Origin: an uncultured Prevotella sp.
GTDB taxonomy: Bacteria > Bacteroidota > Bacteroidia > Bacteroidales > Bacteroidaceae
DNA: 51,379 bases
Assembly (NCBI GenBank): GCA_946548065.1
Contig: CAMNPM010000014.1
Location: 1 to 51,379 of the forward strand
Reading direction: 5' to 3'
Shown here: in pieces, positions 14,377 to 23,574 of the stretch
Numbering within the stretch: the first letter of the stretch is position 1
Layout: the number at the start of each line of letters is the position of its first letter
The notes under the pieces: generated by a model
What the model saw: the letters and a program-made list of their open reading frames with translations, nothing else
What the model was told of the DNA's origin: nothing
Databases searched by the model: none
Translations under genes and position numbers: made by a program

Positions 14377-16112
14377 TATTCTTTCCTATTGATTAGTTTA
14401 ACTTCTGCTTCAAACGTGGTAGCGTCGCTGTAGTCGACCCACCCGGTGAGTATGCTCTGCAGCGTAGTGTCGCAAAAGGCCGACCGGACGATGTCGCGCA
14501 TCATCTCTTCGTCCCTGAATCCCATCATGTAGAAAGATGTCTCGCCGTGGTAGCCGTGGCGAAGGGCTATCTCGCCGCATACGATGTTGGGCAGGGTATA
14601 TACATAGAGCGAGGGACTGGGATAGTAGTCGACTCCGGGGACGATGGTACGGGCATATTCTCTGTCGGTGGACAATGACGAGGTGTGGTTGAACAACACA
14701 ACAGCCCGGTGGGAGCAGTGGTCCTGACGGGGCTGCTCTTGGGCTGACAGCAGCTCGCTGGCCAGGAAGCCGAGCTGGCTGAGGCAGTCCATCTTGTGAT
14801 AGCGGGGATAGGTGCCGACGTAGTGGCGGTAGATGTCGGCGAGCAGTTGGTTGCCCCTCGAACTGAGGGGCAGGGGACGGCCGTCGACCGTGGCAGATAG
14901 GGGCGTGATGCGGACGCTGTGGGCTACCTGACAGTCGACGGGACGGGGAGGGCGGGAGGCTGCGGAGCCGCGCCGACAATAGAGGGCGGCACTGACGCCG
15001 CCAAAGCCGGATATAATCTTGACGAAGGAGGGGTGACCGACGGGCTGGGGGCAGGCCGCGATGTTGACGCGACAAGAGACTCCAGAGGTGTAGTAGCCAT
15101 GCGTGGCGGGCAACTGGCCCTGGTCTGCTGAATGCATGGTGAGGATGGTCTCCAGGAGTCCGGATGCGCCAAGGGTATGTCCGAAATAGCCCTTAAGGGC
15201 GACGAGGGGAACGGCGGAGAGACCTGCCTGCCAGAGGGCAACGGACTCCATCTGGTCGTTATACAGCGTGGCGGTGCCATGTGCGTTGACAGCTCCCAGG
15301 GTCTGCAGGTCGATGCCTTGTGTGACATACCGGATGGCACTACAGCATGCCTCGCCCTGGGGCGAGGGACTGCTGATGTGACAGGCATCGTTGCGGAGGG
15401 CTCCGCTTACAATCTGCCAGCGAGAATCACGGAGAGTGGCTGCTTGATTCTGACCAAAATCATGAACCTGAATGCATGAATCGTTCGCGAGGATGAGGGT
15501 GGCTGCGGCCTCGCCAAGGTTTAGTCCGGCGCGTTCGATGTCGAACGGACGGCAGGGGGCGGCCGACAGGGCCTTGAGCGACTGGAATCCAGACACCACA
15601 AAATGGCTAACGACATCGCACCCAGCGACAATGGCCGTATCGTAGCATCTTGTTTCAAGCAAGCGCTGGGCCGTGACGATGGCGGATACTCCAGAGACGC
15701 AGGCATTGCAGACCACGACGGGCTGGGTGGAAACGCCCAAAAGGGCCGCTATGCGCCAGGCCGACTGTGCGGGAAGCAGGGTGTCGGGTCCGGCTGAGGA
15801 CAGGTGGTCAATATTGCCCTTGGTGGTACTGAGTATTAGCAAGGTGCGCGAGGTGGTGACGTCGACGCCTGAGTCTGAAAGGGCTGTGCGGATGCTGCGA
15901 TACGCCAGCGACTCGAACCAGGTGAGGCCCTCTACCATCAGCTGGCTGCGCTGGGCTGCGGTGAACTGTGACGCCACGTAGTCGTCATCACGGCGACCGG
16001 AGAAACTGGCATGGCGGCGCAGTGAGGAGCGACCCTCCATGAGTGCCTGGTAATTGGCGGCCGTTGTGAAGCCAAGGGGTGACAAGACATTGTCTGCTAT
16101 CCGATATACCAT
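14376..16112 (-). CDS. Beta-ketoacyl synthase fused to a second KS-like (chain-length-factor-like) domain
   Basis: A 578-residue protein. Residues 1-380 are a divergent ketosynthase keeping Cys138 (CNACVSG), His279 (AHGTATLYND) and His312 (GYFGHTLGASG), so it may be active. Residues about 395-575 form a further thiolase-fold-like domain (MDCLSQLGFLASE, RAVVLFNHTSSL, VYTLPNIVCGEIALR, GETSFYM) with no recognisable catalytic Cys. I recall related sequences as separate short KS-like proteins in flexirubin/aryl polyene clusters. Together with the downstream KS it could form the KS/CLF pair of this pathway. It lies 24 bases after the acyltransferase gene and overlaps the ACP start by one base. Confidence 0.85.
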   Translation of the reverse strand: MVYRIADNVLSPLGFTTAANYQALMEGRSSLRRHASFSGRRDDDYVASQFTAAQRSQLMVEGLTWFESLAYRSIRTALSDSGVDVTTSRTLLILSTTKGNIDHLSSAGPDTLLPAQSAWRIAALLGVSTQPVVVCNACVSGVSAIVTAQRLLETRCYDTAIVAGCDVVSHFVVSGFQSLKALSAAPCRPFDIERAGLNLGEAAATLILANDSCIQVHDFGQNQAATLRDSRWQIVSGALRNDACHISSPSPQGEACCSAIRYVTQGIDLQTLGAVNAHGTATLYNDQMESVALWQAGLSAVPLVALKGYFGHTLGASGLLETILTMHSADQGQLPATHGYYTSGVSCRVNIAACPQPVGHPSFVKIISGFGGVSAALYCRRGSAASRPPRPVDCQVAHSVRITPLSATVDGRPLPLSSRGNQLLADIYRHYVGTYPRYHKMDCLSQLGFLASELLSAQEQPRQDHCSHRAVVLFNHTSSLSTDREYARTIVPGVDYYPSPSLYVYTLPNIVCGEIALRHGYHGETSFYMMGFRDEEMMRDIVRSAFCDTTLQSILTGWVDYSDATTFEAEVKLINRKE

Positions 16113-16136
16113 TACTATTTACTATTTACGGATTTA

Positions 16137-17024
16137 CTATTTATTTTTATGATTATTCCAGAAGTCGAAAAAGTTGTACCATTGGGTAGGATACATGGTG
16201 AGCATCCGTTGCAGTGTGTCGGCATAGGCTTGTGCCAGCTGCTGTATCTGCTGATGGCGAGGGGCCTGCTTGTCGTAGCGCAGCGGGGTGACGTATATCA
16301 CATAGTGCTCCGTAGAGCGCTTCATGACATGGACGGCCAGGGCATCAAGCCCTCGCATGCTGACTACGCTGAAAGGTCCCAAGGGTAGTTGGGCCGGAGC
16401 GCCAAGCAGATTGACGGCCACTGACTTCGGGGAACCGAAAATTCTGTCGGCCGGCATACTGACTATCTCGCCTGCCTGAAGAGCACGGTCGATGAGGAAC
16501 AGATGGCTCATGTCCTGACTGACTGGTATCATGCGGATCTTCTTGTCGGCAAACATGTGGGAGCGGTTCTCCATCACCGACTGCTTCTCACCGTCGAACA
16601 CCAGGGCATTGATGGGTTTCTCTGGCGAGAGCGCATAGCCGGCCACTTCGTAATTGCCAATATGAGCACTCAGCTGCACAAAGGGTGCCGGAAGGGATGA
16701 CAGACTTGTATAATTCTCATATCCCTCGATGTCAAAATGGAACCGCCTGCCGCCATACATCGCAAAACGGTCGATGACCACCTGGCTGAAGAGGTAGTGG
16801 TTAAGACAGGCATTACGGAAGGCACAAACGGCACTCATCCCCCACCGGTCACGGAAATAGCGGTAGATATATTTAAAGCTGGGACGGAACAGGAAGAACG
16901 GGATGACAAAAACACAGGTGAAGGCATAGACAATCCTGATGCCTACAACACGCAACAGTCTGATGAGCCACCGGTGCATCAAGCCACTGCCGTATGTTGT
17001 GCCTGTCCACTGTTTCTCCGCCAC
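16137..17024 (-). CDS. LpxL/HtrB-like lysophospholipid acyltransferase of the polyketide cluster
   Basis: A 295-residue membrane-associated acyltransferase. A hydrophobic anchor covers residues 28-48, and the catalytic HX4E motif HIGNYE is at 121-126, typical of the lipid A acyltransferase family. In aryl polyene clusters a comparable enzyme moves an acyl or polyene chain onto an anchor. The annotated start is GTG, 5 bases after the ACP stop; an internal ATG at 16979 would shorten it by 15 residues. It lies between the first ACP and the KS pair, so its acyl donor is probably one of the cluster carrier proteins. Confidence 0.85.
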   Translation of the reverse strand: MAEKQWTGTTYGSGLMHRWLIRLLRVVGIRIVYAFTCVFVIPFFLFRPSFKYIYRYFRDRWGMSAVCAFRNACLNHYLFSQVVIDRFAMYGGRRFHFDIEGYENYTSLSSLPAPFVQLSAHIGNYEVAGYALSPEKPINALVFDGEKQSVMENRSHMFADKKIRMIPVSQDMSHLFLIDRALQAGEIVSMPADRIFGSPKSVAVNLLGAPAQLPLGPFSVVSMRGLDALAVHVMKRSTEHYVIYVTPLRYDKQAPRHQQIQQLAQAYADTLQRMLTMYPTQWYNFFDFWNNHKNK

Positions 17025-17029
17025 GCTGC

Positions 17030-17278
17030 CTACCCTACTTTCTTCTCAATATAACCGCAGAACTGGCTGAAGGTCTGCACATCCTTCAGCTCTTCTATTT
17101 TAATCCTGAACCCGAAAATCCTGTCTACGATGACGACGATGTCAACAAGATCAAGACTGTCAATACCCATGTCGTCCTTCAACCGTGCAGCGGGATAGAC
17201 TGTTTCCTTGTCGATCTCCATTTCGTCGATGAGGAATGTCTTGACTTTTTCTTCTATTTCCTGTCTTGTCATCTTCAT
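17030..17278 (-). CDS. Acyl carrier protein of the polyketide cluster
   Basis: An 82-residue carrier protein with phosphopantetheine motif GIDSLDLVDI (Ser41). It differs clearly from the second cluster ACP, so the two probably have different partners. It begins 7 bases after the methyltransferase stop and ends 5 bases before the acyltransferase GTG. Confidence 0.95.
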   Translation of the reverse strand: MKMTRQEIEEKVKTFLIDEMEIDKETVYPAARLKDDMGIDSLDLVDIVVIVDRIFGFRIKIEELKDVQTFSQFCGYIEKKVG

Positions 17279-17285
17279 GCTGCTG

Positions 17286-18398
17286 TTAAATTTCTTTTTT
17301 TCTGCATACCAATATAGAATGCCCCTGCCCCAAATGGTCGTGGATGGTCTCTATCTCCAGACCGGCTGTCTCAAGACAACAGCGCAGGTCGGCTGTACTG
17401 TACATCTTGGAATTGCCGTTGGCCATGGCAGCAAAGTACAGGCTTGTCATGGTCAGGCAGAAAGTGGCTGTCTCGTATTTCTGCCTGTCCCAGAGTGTCT
17501 CCATAATATATATACGTGTTGCTGCTGTCATCACCTGCCGTGCCCGCTGAAGGATACTGATGATCTGGCCGGGGCTGAAACAGTCGAGAAACTGGCTCAT
17601 CCAGATGGCATCTAGCCCGCCCGCGCAACGCGGGAACAGGGCATGTGCATCCAGCAGGTCGATTGCGTAGCCCGCTATTCGTTCAGAGCCAGCCTTGCCC
17701 TTGATGTTGGCTGACATCATGGAAATCTGTTGAGGAAGGTCTAAAACAGTCACTTCGACATCCGGGCTGTATGCCACACATTGCAATGCCCAACGGCCTG
17801 TATTGCCTCCGACATCGTAGAGCGAACCGATATGATGAGTGTCGAAAACGATTTTCAGCGCCTCCGGGAATGACGAGTCGCTATAGAAATGATCAAATGC
17901 GAACCAGCTTTCTTGCACCTGTGGCGGAAGACTTGCCAGGCCCTCATAGATGGTGGGCCAAGGGCCAAAATGCTTCAGTCCCGCAGGATGACCGGTGGCA
18001 AGCGACTCCTCCAAATAATACCAGCCCATATAGTTGACATCATGACTGAAGTCAATATTAACACGGGTTGCCGGATCGTTGATAAGGAACCACCCCGTCT
18101 TGGACAAGGAGAAACGGTCTGTTTCCAGGTCTGCAAGGACGAGTCCTATACTCAAGGACGCTTCCAGAAGGCATTTCACCGCATACTCCGAACGTCCCGT
18201 CGCACTGCATATCTCCTGTAGTGTAAGACCGTCGGTCGAGTGGCGCAGCATATCGAGTATTCCCCATTTCAGCATGATTCGGGAGACCTGAAAGACCACC
18301 GGCCCCCAGGCAATAAACTCTGCCAACCGTTGTGCTTCAGGAGCGGAAAGACGCTCTTTTGTATAAACAGACTGTAAAGACTCTGACAGTTCCATCAT
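17286..18398 (-). CDS. SAM-dependent O-methyltransferase with winged-helix N-terminal domain
   Basis: A 370-residue class I methyltransferase. Residues 10-110 form the winged-helix dimerisation domain seen in plant-type and antibiotic O-methyltransferases. The SAM site follows with LYDVGGNTGRWA (193-204) and acidic Asp220 (VTVLDLP). In aryl polyene and flexirubin pathways such an enzyme methylates the aromatic head group, so this is the main hint that the product has an aromatic or phenolic end. It is the first complete gene of the operon, with a promoter box at 18481-18488 and a ketoreductase-like remnant between the box and its ATG. Confidence 0.88.
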   Translation of the reverse strand: MMELSESLQSVYTKERLSAPEAQRLAEFIAWGPVVFQVSRIMLKWGILDMLRHSTDGLTLQEICSATGRSEYAVKCLLEASLSIGLVLADLETDRFSLSKTGWFLINDPATRVNIDFSHDVNYMGWYYLEESLATGHPAGLKHFGPWPTIYEGLASLPPQVQESWFAFDHFYSDSSFPEALKIVFDTHHIGSLYDVGGNTGRWALQCVAYSPDVEVTVLDLPQQISMMSANIKGKAGSERIAGYAIDLLDAHALFPRCAGGLDAIWMSQFLDCFSPGQIISILQRARQVMTAATRIYIMETLWDRQKYETATFCLTMTSLYFAAMANGNSKMYSTADLRCCLETAGLEIETIHDHLGQGHSILVCRKKEI

Positions 18399-18415
18399 TC
18401 ACTTAGATTTCTTTC

Positions 18416-18493
18416 TCAGGCATAGAGCCCTCTGTTAATATTCACTACTTCGCCGGTGAGGTTAGTCCACTCGACGGCTGCAAAGATAATCAT
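18416..18493 (-). pseudogene. Remnant of a FabG/SDR-type ketoreductase (C-terminal end only)
   Basis: A 25-codon open stretch ending in TGA, 17 bases before the methyltransferase ATG. The part EWTNLTGEVVNINRGLY looks like the last strand and turn of FabG-type reductases (TGQVINVDGG...), with Arg in place of the usual first Gly. The upstream frame is closed, and no NAD-binding or Ser-Tyr-Lys part is present. It starts inside the promoter box at 18481-18488. I infer that an upstream ketoreductase gene was deleted, leaving this tail joined to a promoter. A chance match over so few residues remains possible. Confidence 0.5.
18481..18488 (-). promoter_or_regulatory. -7 promoter box (TATCTTTG) for the polyketide operon
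   Basis: On the minus strand TATCTTTG matches TAnnTTTG, preceded by an AT-rich stretch with no clear TTTG at -33. It is the only such box found between the GNAT gene and the methyltransferase and would drive the whole 13-kb operon. Confidence 0.65.
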
Positions 18494-18571
18494 TTATAGC
18501 GTTATTATAGAGGAAATAATTTAAAATCTAATTAAATAATGTAAATTTTTGCAATATTCGATACAGAATGA

Positions 18572-18588
18572 CAGCCCAAAGGGGGCTG
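18572..18588 (-). terminator. Hairpin after the GNAT gene
   Basis: CAGCCC and GGGCTG form a perfect 6-base stem with a 5-base loop a few bases after the GNAT stop. The following sequence is only moderately T-rich, so termination is uncertain. Confidence 0.4.
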
Positions 18589-18592
18589 GAGA

Positions 18593-19057
18593 CTATAGTA
18601 TGGCCTCCATTCCCGTCTTCTGCACCTGCATGCCCATGCGCTTATAGAAACTCAGTGCCGCAATGTTTCCCTCCCAAACATTCAGGGTGATGTTATAACA
18701 GCCAGCCTGCCGCGCATAGGCCAGCACATATTCGTAGAGTGCTTTACCTACATGACGGCCGCGCGAGGCTCGCTCGATACAGATATCGTCGATATACATT
18801 GTCTTGACGTCTTGCAACAGCTTGTGGCCACACACCTCGATGAGTTGGCAAAAGGCATGTCCCAGAACCTGACCGTGGTCGTCGTAGACAAAGATGGGCC
18901 TACTGTCATCGGCGAGCAGCATCTCAAGCTCGTGCTCGTCGTATTTCGTGGTGTCGCCCTTGAAGAGGTCGGGACGAATATCGCTATGTACGGTGTCAAC
19001 CTGATGCAACAGCTGCATCAGGCTGGGGATATCCTTCTTTTCTGCTTTTCTAATCAT
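18593..19057 (-). CDS. GNAT family N-acetyltransferase
   Basis: A 154-residue GNAT enzyme. The acetyl-CoA pyrophosphate loop is in RGRHVGKALYEY (R-x-x-x-G-x-A pattern, near residue 98), followed by the conserved C-terminal ALSFYKRMGM segment. I chose the ATG at 19057 (MIRKAEKKD), the usual place for the first beta strand; the longer reading adds 24 residues from the intergenic region. The substrate, a small molecule or protein amine, cannot be told. It lies downstream of glgP with a GC-rich hairpin between. Confidence 0.88.
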   Translation of the reverse strand: MIRKAEKKDIPSLMQLLHQVDTVHSDIRPDLFKGDTTKYDEHELEMLLADDSRPIFVYDDHGQVLGHAFCQLIEVCGHKLLQDVKTMYIDDICIERASRGRHVGKALYEYVLAYARQAGCYNITLNVWEGNIAALSFYKRMGMQVQKTGMEAIL

Positions 19058-19079
19058 ATTGTCTGGGGAATAAGAGAAT

Positions 19080-19115
19080 GGCCGCCCGGGCAGTGGCAAA
19101 ACTTTCCGGACGGCC
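19080..19115 (-). terminator. GC-rich hairpin between glgP and the GNAT gene
   Basis: The arms 19080-19089 and 19106-19115 pair over 10 bases with one G-T wobble and a 16-base loop. No T run follows, so it may attenuate transcription or protect the RNA end rather than terminate fully. Confidence 0.45.
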
Positions 19116-19144
19116 TGGTTTAAATACACAATCTAAAATAAATA

Positions 19145-21715
19145 CTACATCTGGGGCAGCTCGAGCCACTTCACGTAGCAGAAGTCCTGACGGTGGGGCA
19201 GGTGCTTGTTCTTCGGGTACATGCGGACTGCCGACTTGTACTGACCGAAGCGCTGCGGCGAAAGCGTGGCCTCGAAGGTGTAGTTGTTGCCGTCCTTCTT
19301 CACCATCTTCAGCGGCTCAACATTGTAAACACGCTCCTCGCCTTCCTTGTTGATGTAGACGTTGACCTTCTCCAGTCCTACGGCATCGTCCAGACCCTGC
19401 TCGTTGATGACATACTTCAGGGTGTATTGCTTGCCAGCCTCCAGTCCGGTAGCGGGGAAGTCCCACTCGCAGCTCACCACGCTGATGGCATCCCAGCGCT
19501 CGGCTACGGCTTCCTTCCACTGGGCAATATCCTTGGCCAGCTTGTTGTTGTCCTTTGAGATTTCATGGAAACGCTTGGCTTCCTTCTCATAGAACTTGCT
19601 GTAGTAATCGTCGAGCTGACGCTTCATGGTGTAGTGCGGAGCAATCTGGGCAATGGAGTTCTTGATAACCTTGATCCACCCCTTGGAGATGCCCTTCTTG
19701 TCGCGATTATAGTAGAGGGGAACTATCTCGTTCTCGAGCAGGCTGTAGATAGTGGCTGCGTCGAGCTGGTCCTGATATCCCTGATTCTGGTAGGTGCGCT
19801 TCTCGGTGAGTGCCCATCCGGCTCCTTCGCGATAGCCCTCAAGCCACCAGCCGTCCTTGACGCTGAGGTTCACCACACCGTTCATCTCGGCCTTCTCGCC
19901 AGAGGTTCCTGATGCTTCGAGCGGACGTGTCGGGGTATTCATCCAGATGTCTACACCACTCACCAGACGACGGGCCAGCAGGAAGTCGTAGTCCTCAAGG
20001 AAGATAATCTTGCCCTGGAACTCGGGCTGCTGCGATATTTCGAAAATGCGCTTGATGAGTCCCTGGCCTGCACCATCGGCAGGATGGGCCTTACCGGCAA
20101 AGAGGAACACAACAGGGCGCTCAGGATTATTGACAATCTTAGACAGACGCTCCAGATCGGTGAACAGCAGATGGGCGCGCTTGTAGGTAGCAAAGCGGCG
20201 GCAGAAGCCGATGACCAGTGCGTTGGGGTTGAAGCGTTCAACTAGCTTCACCACGCGGGCGGGGTCACCCTGGTTCTTCAGCCAAGTCTCGGTAAACTGC
20301 ACTTCGATATAGTCGAACAGCTTCTTCTTCAGAGCCTGACGGGTAGCCCAGATTTCCTCGTCGGGACAGTCGTAGATTCCGTGCCAGACGTCCTCGTTCG
20401 ACTGGTCGCTCATATGCTTCTCATCGAAATATTTGGCATAGACCTTGCGCCACTCGGCAGCACACCAAGTGGGGAAGTGGACACCGTTGGTGACATAGCC
20501 CACGTGGTTCTCCTCAGGATAGTAGCCGTTCCAGATGGGGGCAAACATCTTCTGCGACACCCATCCGTGCAGCATCGACACACCGTTGACCTCCTGACAG
20601 GTGTTGCAGGCGAAGGTGGACATACAGAACTTCTCACTGTGGTCGTCGGGGTTGGTACGTCCCATGCCGATGAAATCGTCCCATGAGATGCCAAGCTTCT
20701 GAGGATAGCCACCCATGTACTTGCCGAAGAGTCCTTCGTCAAAGTAGTCGTGACCTGCAGGCACCGGAGTATGTACGGTGTACAGACCGCTGGCGCGCAC
20801 CAGTTCAAGAGCCTGGTTGAAGGTGAGTCCCTCGTCGATATAGTCGCACAGGCGCTGCAGGTTGCAGAGTGCTGCATGACCCTCATTGCAGTGATAGATA
20901 TCCTTCTTGATGCCCAGCTGCTTGAGCAGCAGCATACCGCCGATACCCAGCAGAATCTCCTGCTTGAGACGGTTCTCCCAGTCGCCACCGTAAAGGGCGT
21001 GGGTGATGGGACGGTCGAAGTCGGAGTTCATCTCGTTGTCGGTATCAAGCAGATAGAGCTTCACACGACCAACGTTGACACGCCACACGTAGGCATGCAC
21101 CTGATAGTTGTTGTAAGGCACGTCGACCACCATCGGATTGCCGTCCTTGTCAAGCTGACGCTCGATGGGCAGCGAACCGAAGTTCTGGGTCTCGTAGTTG
21201 GCAATCTGCTGACCGTCCATCGAGAGACTCTGGGTGAAATATCCAAAGCGATAGAGGAAACCTACGGCACACATGTCAACATTCGAGTCGCTGGCCTCCT
21301 TCACGTAGTCTCCAGCCAGCATACCCAGACCACCCGAATAGATCTTCAAGGCCGAATGGATACCATATTCCATACAGAAATAGGCCACCGAGGGACGCTT
21401 CGAATCGGGCTTCACGTCCATATACTTGCGGAACATGTCATAGACACCCTTGATGCGCTTCATCAGGGCTTTGTCCTTCATAATCTCCTCTTTACGGTCA
21501 AAACTCAGACGCTCGAGCAGCATCACGGGGTTGTGCTTCACGTCATGGTAGAGTTCAGGGTCCAGGTCGCGGAACAGGTCGCGGGCCTCGTAGTTCCATA
21601 CCCACCACATATTGTGGGCAATCTCGTCCAAACACTTCAGTTGCTCGGGAAGGCTCGACTTTACAATCAGTTCCTTCCACTGTGGAGCATTTGCATAATC
21701 TGCTTTAATCTTCAT
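19145..21715 (-). CDS. glgP: Alpha-glucan (glycogen/maltodextrin) phosphorylase
   Basis: An 856-residue GT35 phosphorylase that releases glucose-1-phosphate from alpha-1,4-glucan ends in the cytoplasm. It belongs to the short phosphorylase group: N-terminal NMWWVWN, then [28 protein letters not shown], and the PLP-lysine region [14 protein letters not shown] near residue 605. The last 100 residues add an extra beta-rich extension ([17 protein letters not shown] onward) seen in Bacteroidota homologues. It begins 21 bases after the glycogen synthase stop, so synthesis and breakdown of glycogen are encoded together. Confidence 0.95.
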   Translation of the reverse strand: MKIKADYANAPQWKELIVKSSLPEQLKCLDEIAHNMWWVWNYEARDLFRDLDPELYHDVKHNPVMLLERLSFDRKEEIMKDKALMKRIKGVYDMFRKYMDVKPDSKRPSVAYFCMEYGIHSALKIYSGGLGMLAGDYVKEASDSNVDMCAVGFLYRFGYFTQSLSMDGQQIANYETQNFGSLPIERQLDKDGNPMVVDVPYNNYQVHAYVWRVNVGRVKLYLLDTDNEMNSDFDRPITHALYGGDWENRLKQEILLGIGGMLLLKQLGIKKDIYHCNEGHAALCNLQRLCDYIDEGLTFNQALELVRASGLYTVHTPVPAGHDYFDEGLFGKYMGGYPQKLGISWDDFIGMGRTNPDDHSEKFCMSTFACNTCQEVNGVSMLHGWVSQKMFAPIWNGYYPEENHVGYVTNGVHFPTWCAAEWRKVYAKYFDEKHMSDQSNEDVWHGIYDCPDEEIWATRQALKKKLFDYIEVQFTETWLKNQGDPARVVKLVERFNPNALVIGFCRRFATYKRAHLLFTDLERLSKIVNNPERPVVFLFAGKAHPADGAGQGLIKRIFEISQQPEFQGKIIFLEDYDFLLARRLVSGVDIWMNTPTRPLEASGTSGEKAEMNGVVNLSVKDGWWLEGYREGAGWALTEKRTYQNQGYQDQLDAATIYSLLENEIVPLYYNRDKKGISKGWIKVIKNSIAQIAPHYTMKRQLDDYYSKFYEKEAKRFHEISKDNNKLAKDIAQWKEAVAERWDAISVVSCEWDFPATGLEAGKQYTLKYVINEQGLDDAVGLEKVNVYINKEGEERVYNVEPLKMVKKDGNNYTFEATLSPQRFGQYKSAVRMYPKNKHLPHRQDFCYVKWLELPQM

Positions 21716-21736
21716 AGTTGTATATTAATAAAGTAT

Positions 21737-23455
21737 TTATTTGTTCTTTCTTTCCTCTGCTTTGCGCAACGCTATGTCGTAGGCCTGATGGTAGTATTTG
21801 ATAAACTCACTCCAAAGGGCCTTCTTCGACAGCTCCTCAGCCTTCTTGCGACAGGCTTCTACCGACTTCTGCGGCAGGTTGGAGAACTCAGCCACTGTCT
21901 CTTTAATCAGGTCGGCCACCTCAGAATAATTATAGTCGGTGCGGTGGATTACCTTCACACCGTCGCTCAACTCGCCACTATGACCAAACTCCTTGTTAGC
22001 CCAAAGGCCAAAGCCAGCCAAATCGGTAGTGATGCACGGCACACGGAATGCAATAGCCTCCAGCGGTGTATAGCCCCAAGGCTCGTAGTATGACGGATAG
22101 ACGCACAGGTCATTGCCCAGCACCAAGTCGTAGTAGGTCATATTCACGATGCCGTCCTTGCCGTCAAGATAGCAAGGCAGGAAGATTACCTTCACCTTGT
22201 CTTCAGGGCGATTGTGCATGTCGTAATACTTCATCATGCTCAGCACGTTGTCATGACTCATATTGTGCAACCAGTGGGTAACCATAGGCACCTCCAGGCT
22301 TCCCTCCCATTGGGCTGTGCCTGCAGCAGACTTCAACCGCTCTTGCAAATCCTTGCGGGGTTCGCCCACCCAACCGGGAACCTCGATGAAGGCGACCACC
22401 TTCTTCTTCAGATCCTTGTCGCGCAACAGACGGTTCATGGCCTCCACAAACACATCGATACCCTTGTTGCGGAACTCATAGCGCCCCGAGGTCGATACAA
22501 TCAGCGTGTCGTCGCCCAACTGCTCGCCCAACAAGGCATTAGCCACATCAAGCAGACGCTGACGCGCTTTCTTACGCTTGCTGGTGAAAGAGGTTCCCTT
22601 GGGTACGAAGCTATTGTCAAAGCCATTAGGCAGAACCACGTCGACAGGCTTGTCCAGCAGTTCTTTGCATTCGTTGGCGGTGATGTCGCTCACCGTAGTG
22701 AAGCAGTCAACATGCAGTGCGGTCTGCTTCTCGATAGAATGCTTCGACTGCATGTTCAGCTCAAAGGCCATCTGGTCGCCATTGTAGGCAAAAAGATAGT
22801 CGTACAGCGGTTTCATGTTACCGGCAATAGAACGACCTATGCTCGTGGCATGTGTGGTGAAGATTGTGCCAATCTGAGGCAGTTTGTTGTTGATATACAG
22901 TGCACCCAGACCACACATCCACTCGTTGGCATGGTAGATTACCTTCGTTGAATTATCGAACGCACCACGTTCGATACTCCAATGATAAAAACTTTCTACC
23001 ACCAACGCGGCTGCATAAGAGAACATCGAGGCTTCATCGTAGTCGCCATAAGCATGCAGCGAGTCTACTTGATAGTGTTCCCACAGCCAACCGTAGATGT
23101 CATTCTTCTGTTCGAAATAGGGGGCGAAGTCCACCAACACAGCAATCGGCTCGCCTGGAATCGTCCAGCGGCCTACACGGACCTTCAACCCCTGTTCCTT
23201 GGCATGCCATTGCCACTCGGCAAACAGGGAACTGTCTTCCGAGAAATATGGACTCTCATTTTCCTTCCAAAAATCAGGACCGATAAACACTATCCGGTCC
23301 CGCATTTCGTCCTGAAGAGTCTTCGCACGGGAAGAAAGCACGGTGTAGATACCACCTACTTTGTTACAGACTTCCCAACTCGACTCGAAGATGTAGTCAG
23401 GCTTTAAAAAGTTCTTTGACTCTTGGTCAAAGTGTGGCGTCGATTTCTTTACCAT
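21737..23455 (-). CDS. Glycogen synthase, eukaryote-type (GT3-like)
   Basis: A 572-residue glycosyltransferase that extends alpha-1,4-glucan from a nucleotide sugar. The N-terminal signature SWEVCNKVGGIYTVL (residues 25-39) and the ESFYHWSIERGAFD, HANEWMCG and FTTHATSIGRS segments are those of the animal/yeast glycogen synthase family rather than bacterial GlgA. The C-terminal half has PSYYEPWGYTPLEA with the catalytic acidic residue. Bacteroidota commonly use this type. It has its own promoter box (23479-23486) and is followed by glgP. Confidence 0.93.
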   Translation of the reverse strand: MVKKSTPHFDQESKNFLKPDYIFESSWEVCNKVGGIYTVLSSRAKTLQDEMRDRIVFIGPDFWKENESPYFSEDSSLFAEWQWHAKEQGLKVRVGRWTIPGEPIAVLVDFAPYFEQKNDIYGWLWEHYQVDSLHAYGDYDEASMFSYAAALVVESFYHWSIERGAFDNSTKVIYHANEWMCGLGALYINNKLPQIGTIFTTHATSIGRSIAGNMKPLYDYLFAYNGDQMAFELNMQSKHSIEKQTALHVDCFTTVSDITANECKELLDKPVDVVLPNGFDNSFVPKGTSFTSKRKKARQRLLDVANALLGEQLGDDTLIVSTSGRYEFRNKGIDVFVEAMNRLLRDKDLKKKVVAFIEVPGWVGEPRKDLQERLKSAAGTAQWEGSLEVPMVTHWLHNMSHDNVLSMMKYYDMHNRPEDKVKVIFLPCYLDGKDGIVNMTYYDLVLGNDLCVYPSYYEPWGYTPLEAIAFRVPCITTDLAGFGLWANKEFGHSGELSDGVKVIHRTDYNYSEVADLIKETVAEFSNLPQKSVEACRKKAEELSKKALWSEFIKYYHQAYDIALRKAEERKNK

Positions 23456-23478
23456 TGTTAATACATGTATTGTGGCTG

Positions 23479-23486
23479 CAAAGTTA
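23479..23486 (-). promoter_or_regulatory. -7 promoter box (TAACTTTG) for the glycogen genes
   Basis: Minus-strand TAACTTTG fits TAnnTTTG, with TTG 18 bases further upstream as a possible -33 element. It lies 23 bases before the glycogen synthase ATG. Confidence 0.65.
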
Positions 23487-23562
23487 CTTAAAAAAATTAA
23501 ATTTCAAGTAAGATTTCACATATATTTTCTACGTAAACGTTTATTTATTGATTTAGATTTAG

Positions 23563-23570
23563 TACTTTTG
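23563..23570 (+). promoter_or_regulatory. -7 promoter box (TACTTTTG) almost touching a start codon
   Basis: TACTTTTG matches TAnnTTTG and ends 4 bases before the ATG at 23575. Transcription would start at or beside that ATG, giving a leaderless or nearly leaderless mRNA, unless translation starts at the ATG at 23614. Confidence 0.6.
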
Positions 23571-23574
23571 CACC

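Noticed and set aside
20750..22093. 447-codon plus-strand open frame across glgP and glycogen synthase
   Set aside because: It spans two well-supported genes and the gap between them on the opposite strand; composition is shadow-like.
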